Assembly (NCBI GenBank): GCA_021819025.1
Contig: JAKASN010000013.1
Span: 1 to 12,566, forward strand
Reading direction: 5' to 3'
From: Actinomycetes bacterium
GTDB taxonomy: Bacteria; Actinomycetota; Acidimicrobiia; Acidimicrobiales; Acidimicrobiaceae
DNA: 12,566 nt
Shown: in pieces, positions 6,836 through 12,566 of the stretch
Position numbering within the stretch: position 1 is the stretch's first letter
Layout of the letters: each line of letters opens with the position of its first letter
The notes under the pieces: model-generated
The model's database searches: none
Seen by the model: the letters and a program-made list of their open reading frames with translations, nothing else
What the model was told of the DNA's origin: nothing
Made by a program: the position numbers and the translations under genes

Positions 6836-6900
6836 GGCGCGTCGGCGAGATCCCCGCGGACGTCCATGCGGAGTTTGGCGTCTTCAGTGGTGTCCGTCAT
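6836..6900 (-). pseudogene. N-terminal fragment of a second ardC-like gene
   Basis: On the minus strand from the ATG at 6900 the frame reads MTDTTEDAKLRMDVRGDLAD, which aligns with MTKIERDTKPRKDVRQDLAD at the start of the ArdC-like protein. The similarity includes the shared GM before the start and stops after about 22 codons, where the expected AGTAPWQRPW block is missing. This is a diverged paralogue cut off near 6836, not a recent copy. Confidence 0.6.
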
Positions 6901-7029
6901 GCCGATATCTGCCCAGCGTGACGCAGTCGTTGACGGGCTGTGGGCATGCCCTTTGCAGCAAGAGTTGGAACGAACCAACGGTAGAATGGTTGGCATGGAA
7001 CTCACCGTTGAGCAACGGAATCTGTTGAC
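6901..7029. other. Spacer between two gene remnants
   Basis: No intact gene is visible. On the plus strand a 27-codon frame begins at ATG 6995 and stops at 7078, with TAGAAT seven bases before it, but it runs into the transposase remnant. It could be the start of a gene destroyed by that insertion, or chance. Confidence 0.3.
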
Positions 7030-7490
7030 GCGCCTCCCACCTTTATCGGGCGGCCCTGTGACTGTCTCATCGATCTAGACCTCGCCGCTGAGCAGCCGCC
7101 AACTTGGCGCGACGATCGCTACTCGCAGCCGGTGCAGCATCGGCCAGACGCCCTGGTAGCTGCTCAGCCCCAGAACTCCGCTCTACGAACCGAGCACGTT
7201 CGTACCGTGCTTCTGGGTCGTCACGAGCCAGGCTCCCTCTAACCAAAGGGTGAGCACCGTGCGCGGGTGCGGTGGAAGATCGCTCCGGCGGTGTCGTGAT
7301 CACCTACCCGACGACAGCCACCACACGAGCGCCTGGCGTCGGGCAGCATCCAATTGGTACAGAGGTCGTCAGTGTGGGGAAACGAACTCATCGGGCCAGT
7401 CCAGGCGCGTTTCGTCACTGGGGAACCATGCCCGCATGTCGGCCAGGCTTCCGGGGCAGTCCACTTCAGCGACGGGCACTCCAGCACGGA
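7030..7490 (-). pseudogene. Decayed IS1595-family transposase
   Basis: Three minus-strand frames read together reconstruct an IS1595-type transposase: GSLADMRAWFPSDE at the N-terminus, a zinc-ribbon remnant RRSCGGCRR, TAGAIFHRTR (family: TAGTIFHRTR), AWLVTTQKHGTNVLG, VLGLSSYQGVWPMLHRLR, and IDET (7063-7074), which holds the first catalytic Asp. At least two frameshifts and two in-frame stops (before SGVLGL and before IDET) break it. The C-terminal catalytic half is missing beyond about 7030. It cannot encode a working transposase. Terminal repeats were not found. Confidence 0.75.
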
Positions 7491-7554
7491 GCCACCCTGC
7501 TGCACTTACTGGATAGCCCTTTTCATTAATAGCCACAGAAATTCTAGATGATCC

Positions 7555-7582
7555 TTGACAAAAGAAACCATCGGCCTATAAT
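7555..7582 (+). promoter_or_regulatory. Consensus sigma-70 promoter for the TetR gene
   Basis: TTGACA (7555-7560) and TATAAT (7577-7582) are both perfect hexamers separated by 16 bases. The start of transcription should fall near 7590, about 50 bases before the TetR start codon. A promoter this strong implies repression, and a palindrome covers its -10 box. Confidence 0.8.
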
Positions 7583-7600
7583 GAATGTTTAATTAGGCCG
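7572..7600. promoter_or_regulatory. Candidate TetR operator
   Basis: CGGCCTA (7572-7578) and TAGGCCG (7594-7600) are perfect inverted arms of a 29-base imperfect palindrome. It covers the -10 box and the probable transcription start. Position, size and the adjacent TetR gene suggest autorepression. Confidence 0.55.
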
Positions 7601-7642
7601 GTAGACATAGATTTGAGGCAGGGCGGGAGGGGTTCTACGACA

Positions 7643-8308
7643 GTGGATAACGCGGTTGCGACCGAAACTGGCAGGACAACGGAAGGCGATACTCGTTCCC
7701 GTATCTTGGCTGCCGCAAGGGCTCTATTTCTGGCACGTGGTTACGAGAGCACGGGTGTTGCCGAGCTTGCCCGCAAGGTTGGGATCACTCCCGGTGCTCT
7801 TTACTGGCACTTCAAATCCAAAGATCAGATACTAGCAACGGTCCTGGAAGATGGGCTAGCTCAATTTGACTCCTGTATCACGGCGGCACTGACCGGTCAA
7901 TCGCCCACTGTTCGTCTCTACCAACTGGTCGGGGCTCATGTACGTTCCCAGCTCACTGGCTACGACGTGCATGACGTGCTATCTACCAACTTTGTCATCT
8001 CACAACTTGCGGAACAGCTGTCAGCAAGTGCAAGAGAACGAATCCATGGACACTTGCGTGCTCATCTCGATCTGGTTGAGAAAATTATTCAAGATGGCAT
8101 CGAAGCAAAAGAGTTTGAGATTGATCAATTAGCGCTCACTGCATTAGCGGTAATCAATTTAGCGGATTATACCATTACCTGGTTCCGTGCAGATGGCCCG
8201 CTCAGACCAGACGAGGTGGCCCACATCTATGGGCTACTAGCGCTCCGCATGGTTGGCGCCCAAACCTCTGTCGTGATGGACGGCTCTACGGATTCCAAGT
8301 ATCCGTGA
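7643..8308 (+). CDS. TetR-family transcriptional regulator
   Basis: 221 aa from GTG 7643, chosen because GGGAGGGG lies about 9 bases upstream; a TTG at 7613 would add ten residues and has no such site. Residues ~17-64 are a textbook TetR DNA-binding domain: SRILAAARALFLARGYESTG, then the helix-turn-helix VAELARKVGITPGALYWHFKSKDQIL. The ligand-binding part, with its LADYTITWFRADGPLRPDEVA segment, resembles the C-terminal domain of KstR2-type regulators, many of which sense CoA thioesters; the ligand here is unknown. It is the first gene after the strong promoter, upstream of the aminotransferase, and probably represses the whole module by binding 7572-7600. Confidence 0.85.
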   Translation: MDNAVATETGRTTEGDTRSRILAAARALFLARGYESTGVAELARKVGITPGALYWHFKSKDQILATVLEDGLAQFDSCITAALTGQSPTVRLYQLVGAHVRSQLTGYDVHDVLSTNFVISQLAEQLSASARERIHGHLRAHLDLVEKIIQDGIEAKEFEIDQLALTALAVINLADYTITWFRADGPLRPDEVAHIYGLLALRMVGAQTSVVMDGSTDSKYP

Positions 8309-8401
8309 GAAGTATTGGGTCCTCTCTACTGGAAATGTAACCACTAAGACAAGCAAAGAACTTCCCCCAGCGGGGATGTCTCCAAGGAAAGGAGCACCGA
8401 G

Positions 8402-9790
8402 ATGGCAGATTCCCAATTCGATGCAGATAAGTTTCTCAATGCGGCAAGACTCGAAGTGCAAGCCGCGCTGCCCAATAGTACGGCGCAGTACCACCGGGCT
8501 TGCGAAGTAGTTCCCGGGGGCACGACTCGCTCAAGATTCTGGTGGCCCATGCCCATCTACATTGACCGAGGCAAAGGGGCTTACGTCACCGACATCGATG
8601 GCCGTCGCTATGTTGACTGCAATCTAGGCTTCGGCCCAATGATCCTCGGGCACGCTCATCCCGCAATTGAATCCGCCCTGGCCGAGCAGTTGCCTAAGGG
8701 GGTTCACTACGGTGCGGCGTGCTTAGGGGAAGAAACACTCGCACGACGAATCACTCAAAATCTTCCCGGAGCAGAACGTGTAATTTTTCTGAACAGCGGG
8801 ACCGAAGCCACGCTTGCCGCTCTTCGAATTGCTCGTGCAGCTACCGGGCGCGAGAAGGTAGCGAAATTCGAAGGTGGATGGCACGGGGCGCAAGAGTTTC
8901 TCTTCCATAACTACACCACCATCGATGGCGAGCCAGCGCATGTAAACGCGGTTCCAGACATGGCCGGGATTCCTCACGGGGCGACGGATTCTGTGGTGGT
9001 ACTGCCGTACAACGATTCGGCTGCTTTTTCTCGTATCCGCGAAGAATCAAACGACCTGGCCTGCGTTATCATCGAAGCCGTCCAGGGTGGCGGCGGAAGT
9101 GTCCCTGTCGACGCCGATTTCCTGCGCGGCCTTCGCCAAGTCTGTGATGAGCTTGGCGTTTTGCTCATCATCGACGAGGTAATCACTGGCTTTCGCATAG
9201 GAGCGGCCTCTGCCGCTGGACATTACGGCATAACGGGCGATCTTACGACACTGGGCAAGATCATAGGTGGTGGCCTTCCAATCGGAGCTGTTTCTGGACG
9301 GGCAGACCTCATAGAGCTAACGAGACCGGTAGTCGGTACCGATACCAGCAGGCCCAAGGCGGTCGTAGTGGCTGGCACGTTTGCAGGAAATCCCATGACG
9401 ATGGCAGCTGGCATAGCTCAGCTAGACACGCTGCTTGGCGATGCGCAAAGTTATGTAAATCTTAATGCGCTTGGAGAGCGTATGCGTGCTGGCTTGGCGG
9501 CGGTTATGGCCGAGCTTGGAATCCATGGACATGCAACCGGACTCGGATCCATGTGGGGTCTGCATTTTACAGCGAAGTCTCCGAAAAACGTGAGAGATAT
9601 GCTAGATGCGAACCATGCCGCCAGCCGTCTACTTTCGGCCTACTTACTGCTCGAAGGCGTACTAATGTCCTCACCTGCACATTTGGGTTTCCTAAGCACA
9701 GCACACAAGGAGTCCGATGTAGATGCGGTTATTGAGGCACACAAAAATGCTTTCGAGCGCATGGTGCATGAAGGAGTGCTTGTGCCCTAA
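8402..9790 (+). CDS. Class III PLP aminotransferase, glutamate-1-semialdehyde aminomutase type
   Basis: 462 aa; AAAGGAG lies about 6 bases before the ATG. Motifs: RSRFWWPMPIYIDRGKGAYV, DIDGRRYVDC, NSGTEAT (131-137, phosphate binding), FEGGWHG (157-162), IIDEVITGFR with Asp258 contacting the PLP ring nitrogen, and GKIIGGGLPIGA with Lys286 as the PLP Schiff-base lysine. All catalytic residues are present. The fold is that of HemL, but the protein is longer and sits with a TetR regulator and a diaminopentanoate dehydrogenase-like gene, not with haem genes. I therefore infer a catabolic transaminase or aminomutase acting on an amino acid or amine. It is 93 bases downstream of the TetR gene and likely co-transcribed. 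Confidence 0.85.
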   Translation: MADSQFDADKFLNAARLEVQAALPNSTAQYHRACEVVPGGTTRSRFWWPMPIYIDRGKGAYVTDIDGRRYVDCNLGFGPMILGHAHPAIESALAEQLPKGVHYGAACLGEETLARRITQNLPGAERVIFLNSGTEATLAALRIARAATGREKVAKFEGGWHGAQEFLFHNYTTIDGEPAHVNAVPDMAGIPHGATDSVVVLPYNDSAAFSRIREESNDLACVIIEAVQGGGGSVPVDADFLRGLRQVCDELGVLLIIDEVITGFRIGAASAAGHYGITGDLTTLGKIIGGGLPIGAVSGRADLIELTRPVVGTDTSRPKAVVVAGTFAGNPMTMAAGIAQLDTLLGDAQSYVNLNALGERMRAGLAAVMAELGIHGHATGLGSMWGLHFTAKSPKNVRDMLDANHAASRLLSAYLLLEGVLMSSPAHLGFLSTAHKESDVDAVIEAHKNAFERMVHEGVLVP

Positions 9791-9876
9791 AAAAACATAC
9801 AGCCCCTACATGGAGTTTTCGCAACTCGCTACCAAGGGGGTGAACTACCTAATACTACTAGTGCTGGAAAGATCTC

Positions 9877-10923
9877 ATGGAAACTGAGGACAGTCGACTT
9901 CCCGTTATTTGCTATGGCCTAGGCCCCATAGGAACCAGAATCGCTCAGTGCCTCGCTGGACGCGATGACATTGAGATTGTAGCTGCGATCGATATTGATC
10001 CCCTTAAGCAGGGCAAAGAACTTTCTACCGTTTTGGATGAAGCAGATTTAGCAGGAAAGCTCACACAGGTACGGGTCCAACAAGCGTTGCCCCCACGGCA
10101 AGCACGCACTCCGGTCGGGGTGCTAGTCCATGCCACTACCTCTCGCTTGGAGCAAGCGGCGCCTCAGCTACTAGCGGCAATCGAAGCTGGCTGGAATGTC
10201 GTGTCCACCTGTGAAGAACTGGTCTTTCCTGGTGCTACCAACCCCGAGATTGCAAAACGCCTCGACGATGCAGCCCGGACCGCAAATCTAAGCGTACTCG
10301 GGGCTGGCATCAACCCTGGGTTTCTCCTTGACGCCCTGGTCCTTACACTCACCGCCGTATGCACCCACCTCGAGAGCATCCAGGTCCGTCGAGTCGTTGA
10401 TACCAACAAACGACGCTTGCCATTGCAGCACAAAGCTGGCGTAGCCCTTAGCGAACAAGCCTTTCGGCAGCTCATGGCCACCCATTCAATTGGGCACGTA
10501 GGCTTGCGCCAGTCTGCCTACATGGTTGCAGATCAACTTCGATGGCAGATCGACGACTACAAGGAAACGCTTGAACCAGTAATAGCTGGAACCCCCACTC
10601 TGACGGAGGTGGGTGTTGTGCAACCAGGAGGCGTGTTGGGTCAGCGTCAAACCGCTTCCCTATGGGCCCACGGGGTAGAAGTGCTGCGTTACGAGCTTGA
10701 GATGAGTGCCGGAGCGCAAGAAGTCGATGCCATTTCCATCACCGGAACACCCTCTGTGAACCAGGTGATCGAGGGAGGCGTAAATGGCGATGTCGGTACC
10801 CAAGCAGCAATTGCAAACCTTGTGCCACTGCTCGCTAGGGCGCCATCCGGCCTGCTTACCATGGCAGACTTCTTTCCTCTATGTTGTCGTGACACGAGGC
10901 CGATACAGACGTTATCAACCTAA
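9877..10923 (+). CDS. 2,4-diaminopentanoate dehydrogenase-like NAD(P)-dependent oxidoreductase
   Basis: 348 aa. The N-terminal Rossmann domain has GLGPIG (14-19), then EIVAAIDIDP. HATTSRLEQAAPQLL and AGWNVVSTCEEL are typical of the DapB-related 2,4-diaminopentanoate dehydrogenases of clostridial ornithine degradation, as are GAGINPGFLLDALVLTLT and the RRVVDTNKRR block. Those enzymes oxidatively deaminate a diamino acid. The exact substrate cannot be inferred, because the family includes many uncharacterised members. The ribosome binding site is weak (GGAAAG). The gap to the aminotransferase is 86 bases and no terminator lies between, so the two enzymes probably act in sequence on the same compound. 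Confidence 0.75.
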   Translation: METEDSRLPVICYGLGPIGTRIAQCLAGRDDIEIVAAIDIDPLKQGKELSTVLDEADLAGKLTQVRVQQALPPRQARTPVGVLVHATTSRLEQAAPQLLAAIEAGWNVVSTCEELVFPGATNPEIAKRLDDAARTANLSVLGAGINPGFLLDALVLTLTAVCTHLESIQVRRVVDTNKRRLPLQHKAGVALSEQAFRQLMATHSIGHVGLRQSAYMVADQLRWQIDDYKETLEPVIAGTPTLTEVGVVQPGGVLGQRQTASLWAHGVEVLRYELEMSAGAQEVDAISITGTPSVNQVIEGGVNGDVGTQAAIANLVPLLARAPSGLLTMADFFPLCCRDTRPIQTLST

Positions 10924-10939
10924 ATAGCTGGGAGGCGAG

Positions 10940-10969
10940 ATGAAACACCAGGTCGACCAATCAGTTTGA
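10940..10969 (+). other. 8-codon mini-ORF with a strong ribosome binding site
   Basis: GGGAGG (10930-10935) precedes ATG 10940, which reads MKHQVDQSV and stops. The following frame, shifted by one base, stays open for about 15 more codons. It could be a leader peptide for the membrane gene at 11105 or the broken start of a small gene. The rest of 10970-11104 shows no feature I can name. Confidence 0.25.
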
Positions 10970-11104
10970 ACAATACAATGACGAGCAGATCGTCGCTGCG
11001 GAGAAGGGGTAACCAAGTACAACAGCTGGTAGTCGAACATAGTTTGGGCGGCATCCATGTTGAGCCTTGGGCAGCTTTAATAAAGATAAAGGGGGATTAC
11101 ATAA

Positions 11105-11305
11105 ATGACAAGTGTCAATCAAGATCCAGGAGTGACAAACCAGCCAAGTACACCTACCCACGGTGGCGAATTGGCAGCCGATGTACTATCAAAGATGGAG
11201 GCCACATCGGCAGGCATTTCCTACATCGGCATCGTCGCAGCCGTATTTTTGGTGGCTCTATTGACCTTCATGTGGATCAACTCGCCCTCTCGTACGGAAG
11301 TTTGA
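11105..11305 (+). pseudogene. Membrane protein N-terminus, apparently truncated by the ISL3 element
   Basis: The frame from ATG 11105 (GGGGGA upstream) encodes a polar, helical ~40-residue N-terminus and then a membrane helix (ISYIGIVAAVFLVALLTFMWI). If the IS begins at 11254, only the first 49-50 codons are native and the last ones come from IS DNA. The native gene may have encoded a transporter for the substrate of the upstream enzymes; that is inference from gene order. Alternatively it is a complete 66-aa single-span protein. Confidence 0.5.
11254..11275. repeat. Candidate terminal inverted repeat of the ISL3-family element
   Basis: GGCTCTATTGACCTTCATG starts 24 bases beyond the transposase stop codon. 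ISL3-family ends often begin GGCTCT, from memory. The eight bases before it (TTTTTGGT, 11246-11253) would be the target duplication. The matching end lies outside the window. Confidence 0.35.
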
Positions 11306-12527
11306 GATCAATCGGCCCACAGGAAAGCATTACCAAAGCCAGGGTTGCCTGAGCAGAATGAAGCCCGTAGCATCTCGCGATGATCGAGCGGATCTTGGTG
11401 TTCAACCCCTCGACTCGTCCGTTGGATACGCCAAGCTCAATTGAAGCCATGATCCCACCTTTGTGAGTACGGATCGTCTTTGACAACCTGACAAAACTCG
11501 GTATCCGGGATCGTGATGCTCGGGAACACCAGCGGTCCAGTAGTTCGCTCACCTCATCGTTAGTGAGATCACCGGCAAAGACCGCCCGGAGGGACTCCTT
11601 CATCTCATATGCCCGCCAGAGCGCTCCGCCGGTTAGCTTGATTCTGCGTAGGGTTTCACCCTGGCGCTCGGTTAGATCACCGGGGTTCTTCAAAAGTGCC
11701 CACCGTGCCCCTGAGAACTTCCGGGCGTACTCTGGAGAAGGAAGCTTTCTCATCTGGCGCCAGAGATCTCTTCTCACCTCTTCTAGGGCTTCTGTTCCGA
11801 GTTTTACCACGTGAAACGGATCGAGGCAGATCCGGGCCCCCGGAGCGTGATCAGCGAATGCCTTGGCGAAAGCTGGCCCCATGTCCATGGTGGCCGCGGT
11901 AATCTTGGCGGCTCTATCCGGGCCGAGTTCGTCGAAGAACCCATCAAGGCTTTTGGCGCTTTTGCCTTCTGCCCCGTAGACGATCTTGCCGGTTTCGTGG
12001 TTGGTTACCAGCGTGAGGTAGTTGTGGTGCTTGCGATAGGAGATCTCATCCACCCCTACCAGAAAGAGGTTCTCTAGGCGCTTGGGATTGAGGTCTTCAG
12101 CCACAACGCGTTCGCAGATCATTCCAACGGTTCTCCAGGCGATACGGGTGAGTTTAGTAACTGTGGTCTTATCCATCTTGGAGGTTGCCCAGGCGACCAG
12201 GTGCTCGAAGTCCCTGGTGAAACGCGATTCTGCCACAGGTCTGGCGAATGGCACTGACTCGGTGATCACTCCATGGTTTGGACACTTCAATCGCCTCAGT
12301 GAACAGGAGAGCCAGGTCTGGCGGACTCCCATGTCCAGGTGTCTCCAGCGGGAGTTGACCCTGCGCATGTCGTAGCGAAAGTGCGTCTTGTATTTGCACT
12401 TGGGACAAGCGAGCTTGGTCCGGGTGAGCTTGAGCTCCACCAATATCTCTGTCTCCAAGAGAGAAACTTTGCTCACCACGACACCCTTGAGGCCAAGAAT
12501 CTGCTTAACTAGTGAAGTAGCGCGCAC
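11277..12527 (-). CDS. ISL3-family DDE transposase
   Basis: 416 aa from GTG 12527, chosen because GGGAG lies 9 bases upstream and the product begins MRATSLVKQILGL, as ISL3 transposases commonly do. The frame stays open to the window edge (TTG at 12566), but those extra 13 codons are probably leader. A zinc-binding N-terminus is visible: CPKC (41-44), C75, KCPNHG (81-86). The catalytic triad is Asp160 in VGVDEISYRK, Asp215 in ATMDMGPAF, and Glu373 in NGRVEGLNTKIR. The length is normal for the family and no stop or frameshift is present, so it should be active. Confidence 0.9.
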   Translation of the reverse strand: MRATSLVKQILGLKGVVVSKVSLLETEILVELKLTRTKLACPKCKYKTHFRYDMRRVNSRWRHLDMGVRQTWLSCSLRRLKCPNHGVITESVPFARPVAESRFTRDFEHLVAWATSKMDKTTVTKLTRIAWRTVGMICERVVAEDLNPKRLENLFLVGVDEISYRKHHNYLTLVTNHETGKIVYGAEGKSAKSLDGFFDELGPDRAAKITAATMDMGPAFAKAFADHAPGARICLDPFHVVKLGTEALEEVRRDLWRQMRKLPSPEYARKFSGARWALLKNPGDLTERQGETLRRIKLTGGALWRAYEMKESLRAVFAGDLTNDEVSELLDRWCSRASRSRIPSFVRLSKTIRTHKGGIMASIELGVSNGRVEGLNTKIRSIIARCYGLHSAQATLALVMLSCGPIDLKLPYERAS

Positions 12528-12566
12528 GGGTCTGATCTCCCTTTTTTGTATGTTTTGCAACTCCAA

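Larger units (their letters stand above)
11254..12566 (-). mobile_element. ISL3-family insertion sequence, incomplete at the right edge
   Basis: The element contains the transposase at 11277-12527 and extends past the window. The inner boundary is inferred from the GGCTCT end and from the interrupted membrane gene. The transposase is intact, so this is a much younger insertion than the IS1595 remnant. Confidence 0.7.

Noticed and set aside
6995..7078. Leaderless gene behind TAGAAT
   Set aside because: Only 27 codons, no recognisable product, and its end overlaps the IS1595 remnant.
8364..8374. CCCC-AGC-GGGG hairpin between the TetR and aminotransferase genes
   Set aside because: The stem has four pairs and no T-run follows, so it is too weak to call a terminator.
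8402..9790. Naming the aminotransferase hemL
   Set aside because: The fold and motifs fit, but the TetR and dehydrogenase context, the larger size and the plasmid-like setting argue against a haem role.

Overview
The window looks like part of a plasmid or other accessory replicon of a high-GC bacterium. The clearest evidence is an IncQ-type replication gene (986-2608) encoding a RepA-like helicase joined in one frame to a RepC-like winged-helix initiator, with an ArdC-type antirestriction gene nearby. The host cannot be named. The replication gene resembles Gram-negative IncQ plasmids, while the ISL3 and IS1595 sequences are of types also common in actinobacteria. No chromosomal marker, rRNA or tRNA was seen.

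Layout. 1-386: 3' part of a YdjM-like membrane protein. 369-761 (minus): small unknown gene divergent from the replication gene. 986-2608: RepA-RepC fusion with a leader hairpin before it and a probable terminator after it. 2761-3156: membrane-anchored protein with a sigma-region-4-like helix-turn-helix. 3369-5242: three unrecognised genes in one direction. 5239-6261 (minus): ArdC-like protein, convergent with that block. A motif of the form GCATAYNTAW lies just upstream of four of these left-side genes and may be a shared promoter element.

6350-7550 is a scar zone. It holds an intact hot-dog thioesterase gene (minus), a fragment of a second ardC-like gene, and a decayed IS1595-family transposase with stops and frameshifts.

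7555-11253 is a separate module, visibly richer in A and T than the left side. It has a consensus sigma-70 promoter with an overlapping palindrome, a TetR regulator, a class III aminotransferase of the glutamate-1-semialdehyde aminomutase type, a 2,4-diaminopentanoate dehydrogenase-like oxidoreductase, and the start of a membrane protein. Together these suggest an inducible pathway for an amino acid or amine (inference; substrate unknown). The membrane gene seems to be cut by an ISL3-family element whose transposase (11277-12527, minus) runs almost to the window edge.

The most unusual object is the RepA-RepC fusion. Its helicase half keeps Walker A and B but appears to lack the catalytic glutamate and the arginine-finger segment known from RSF1010 RepA.
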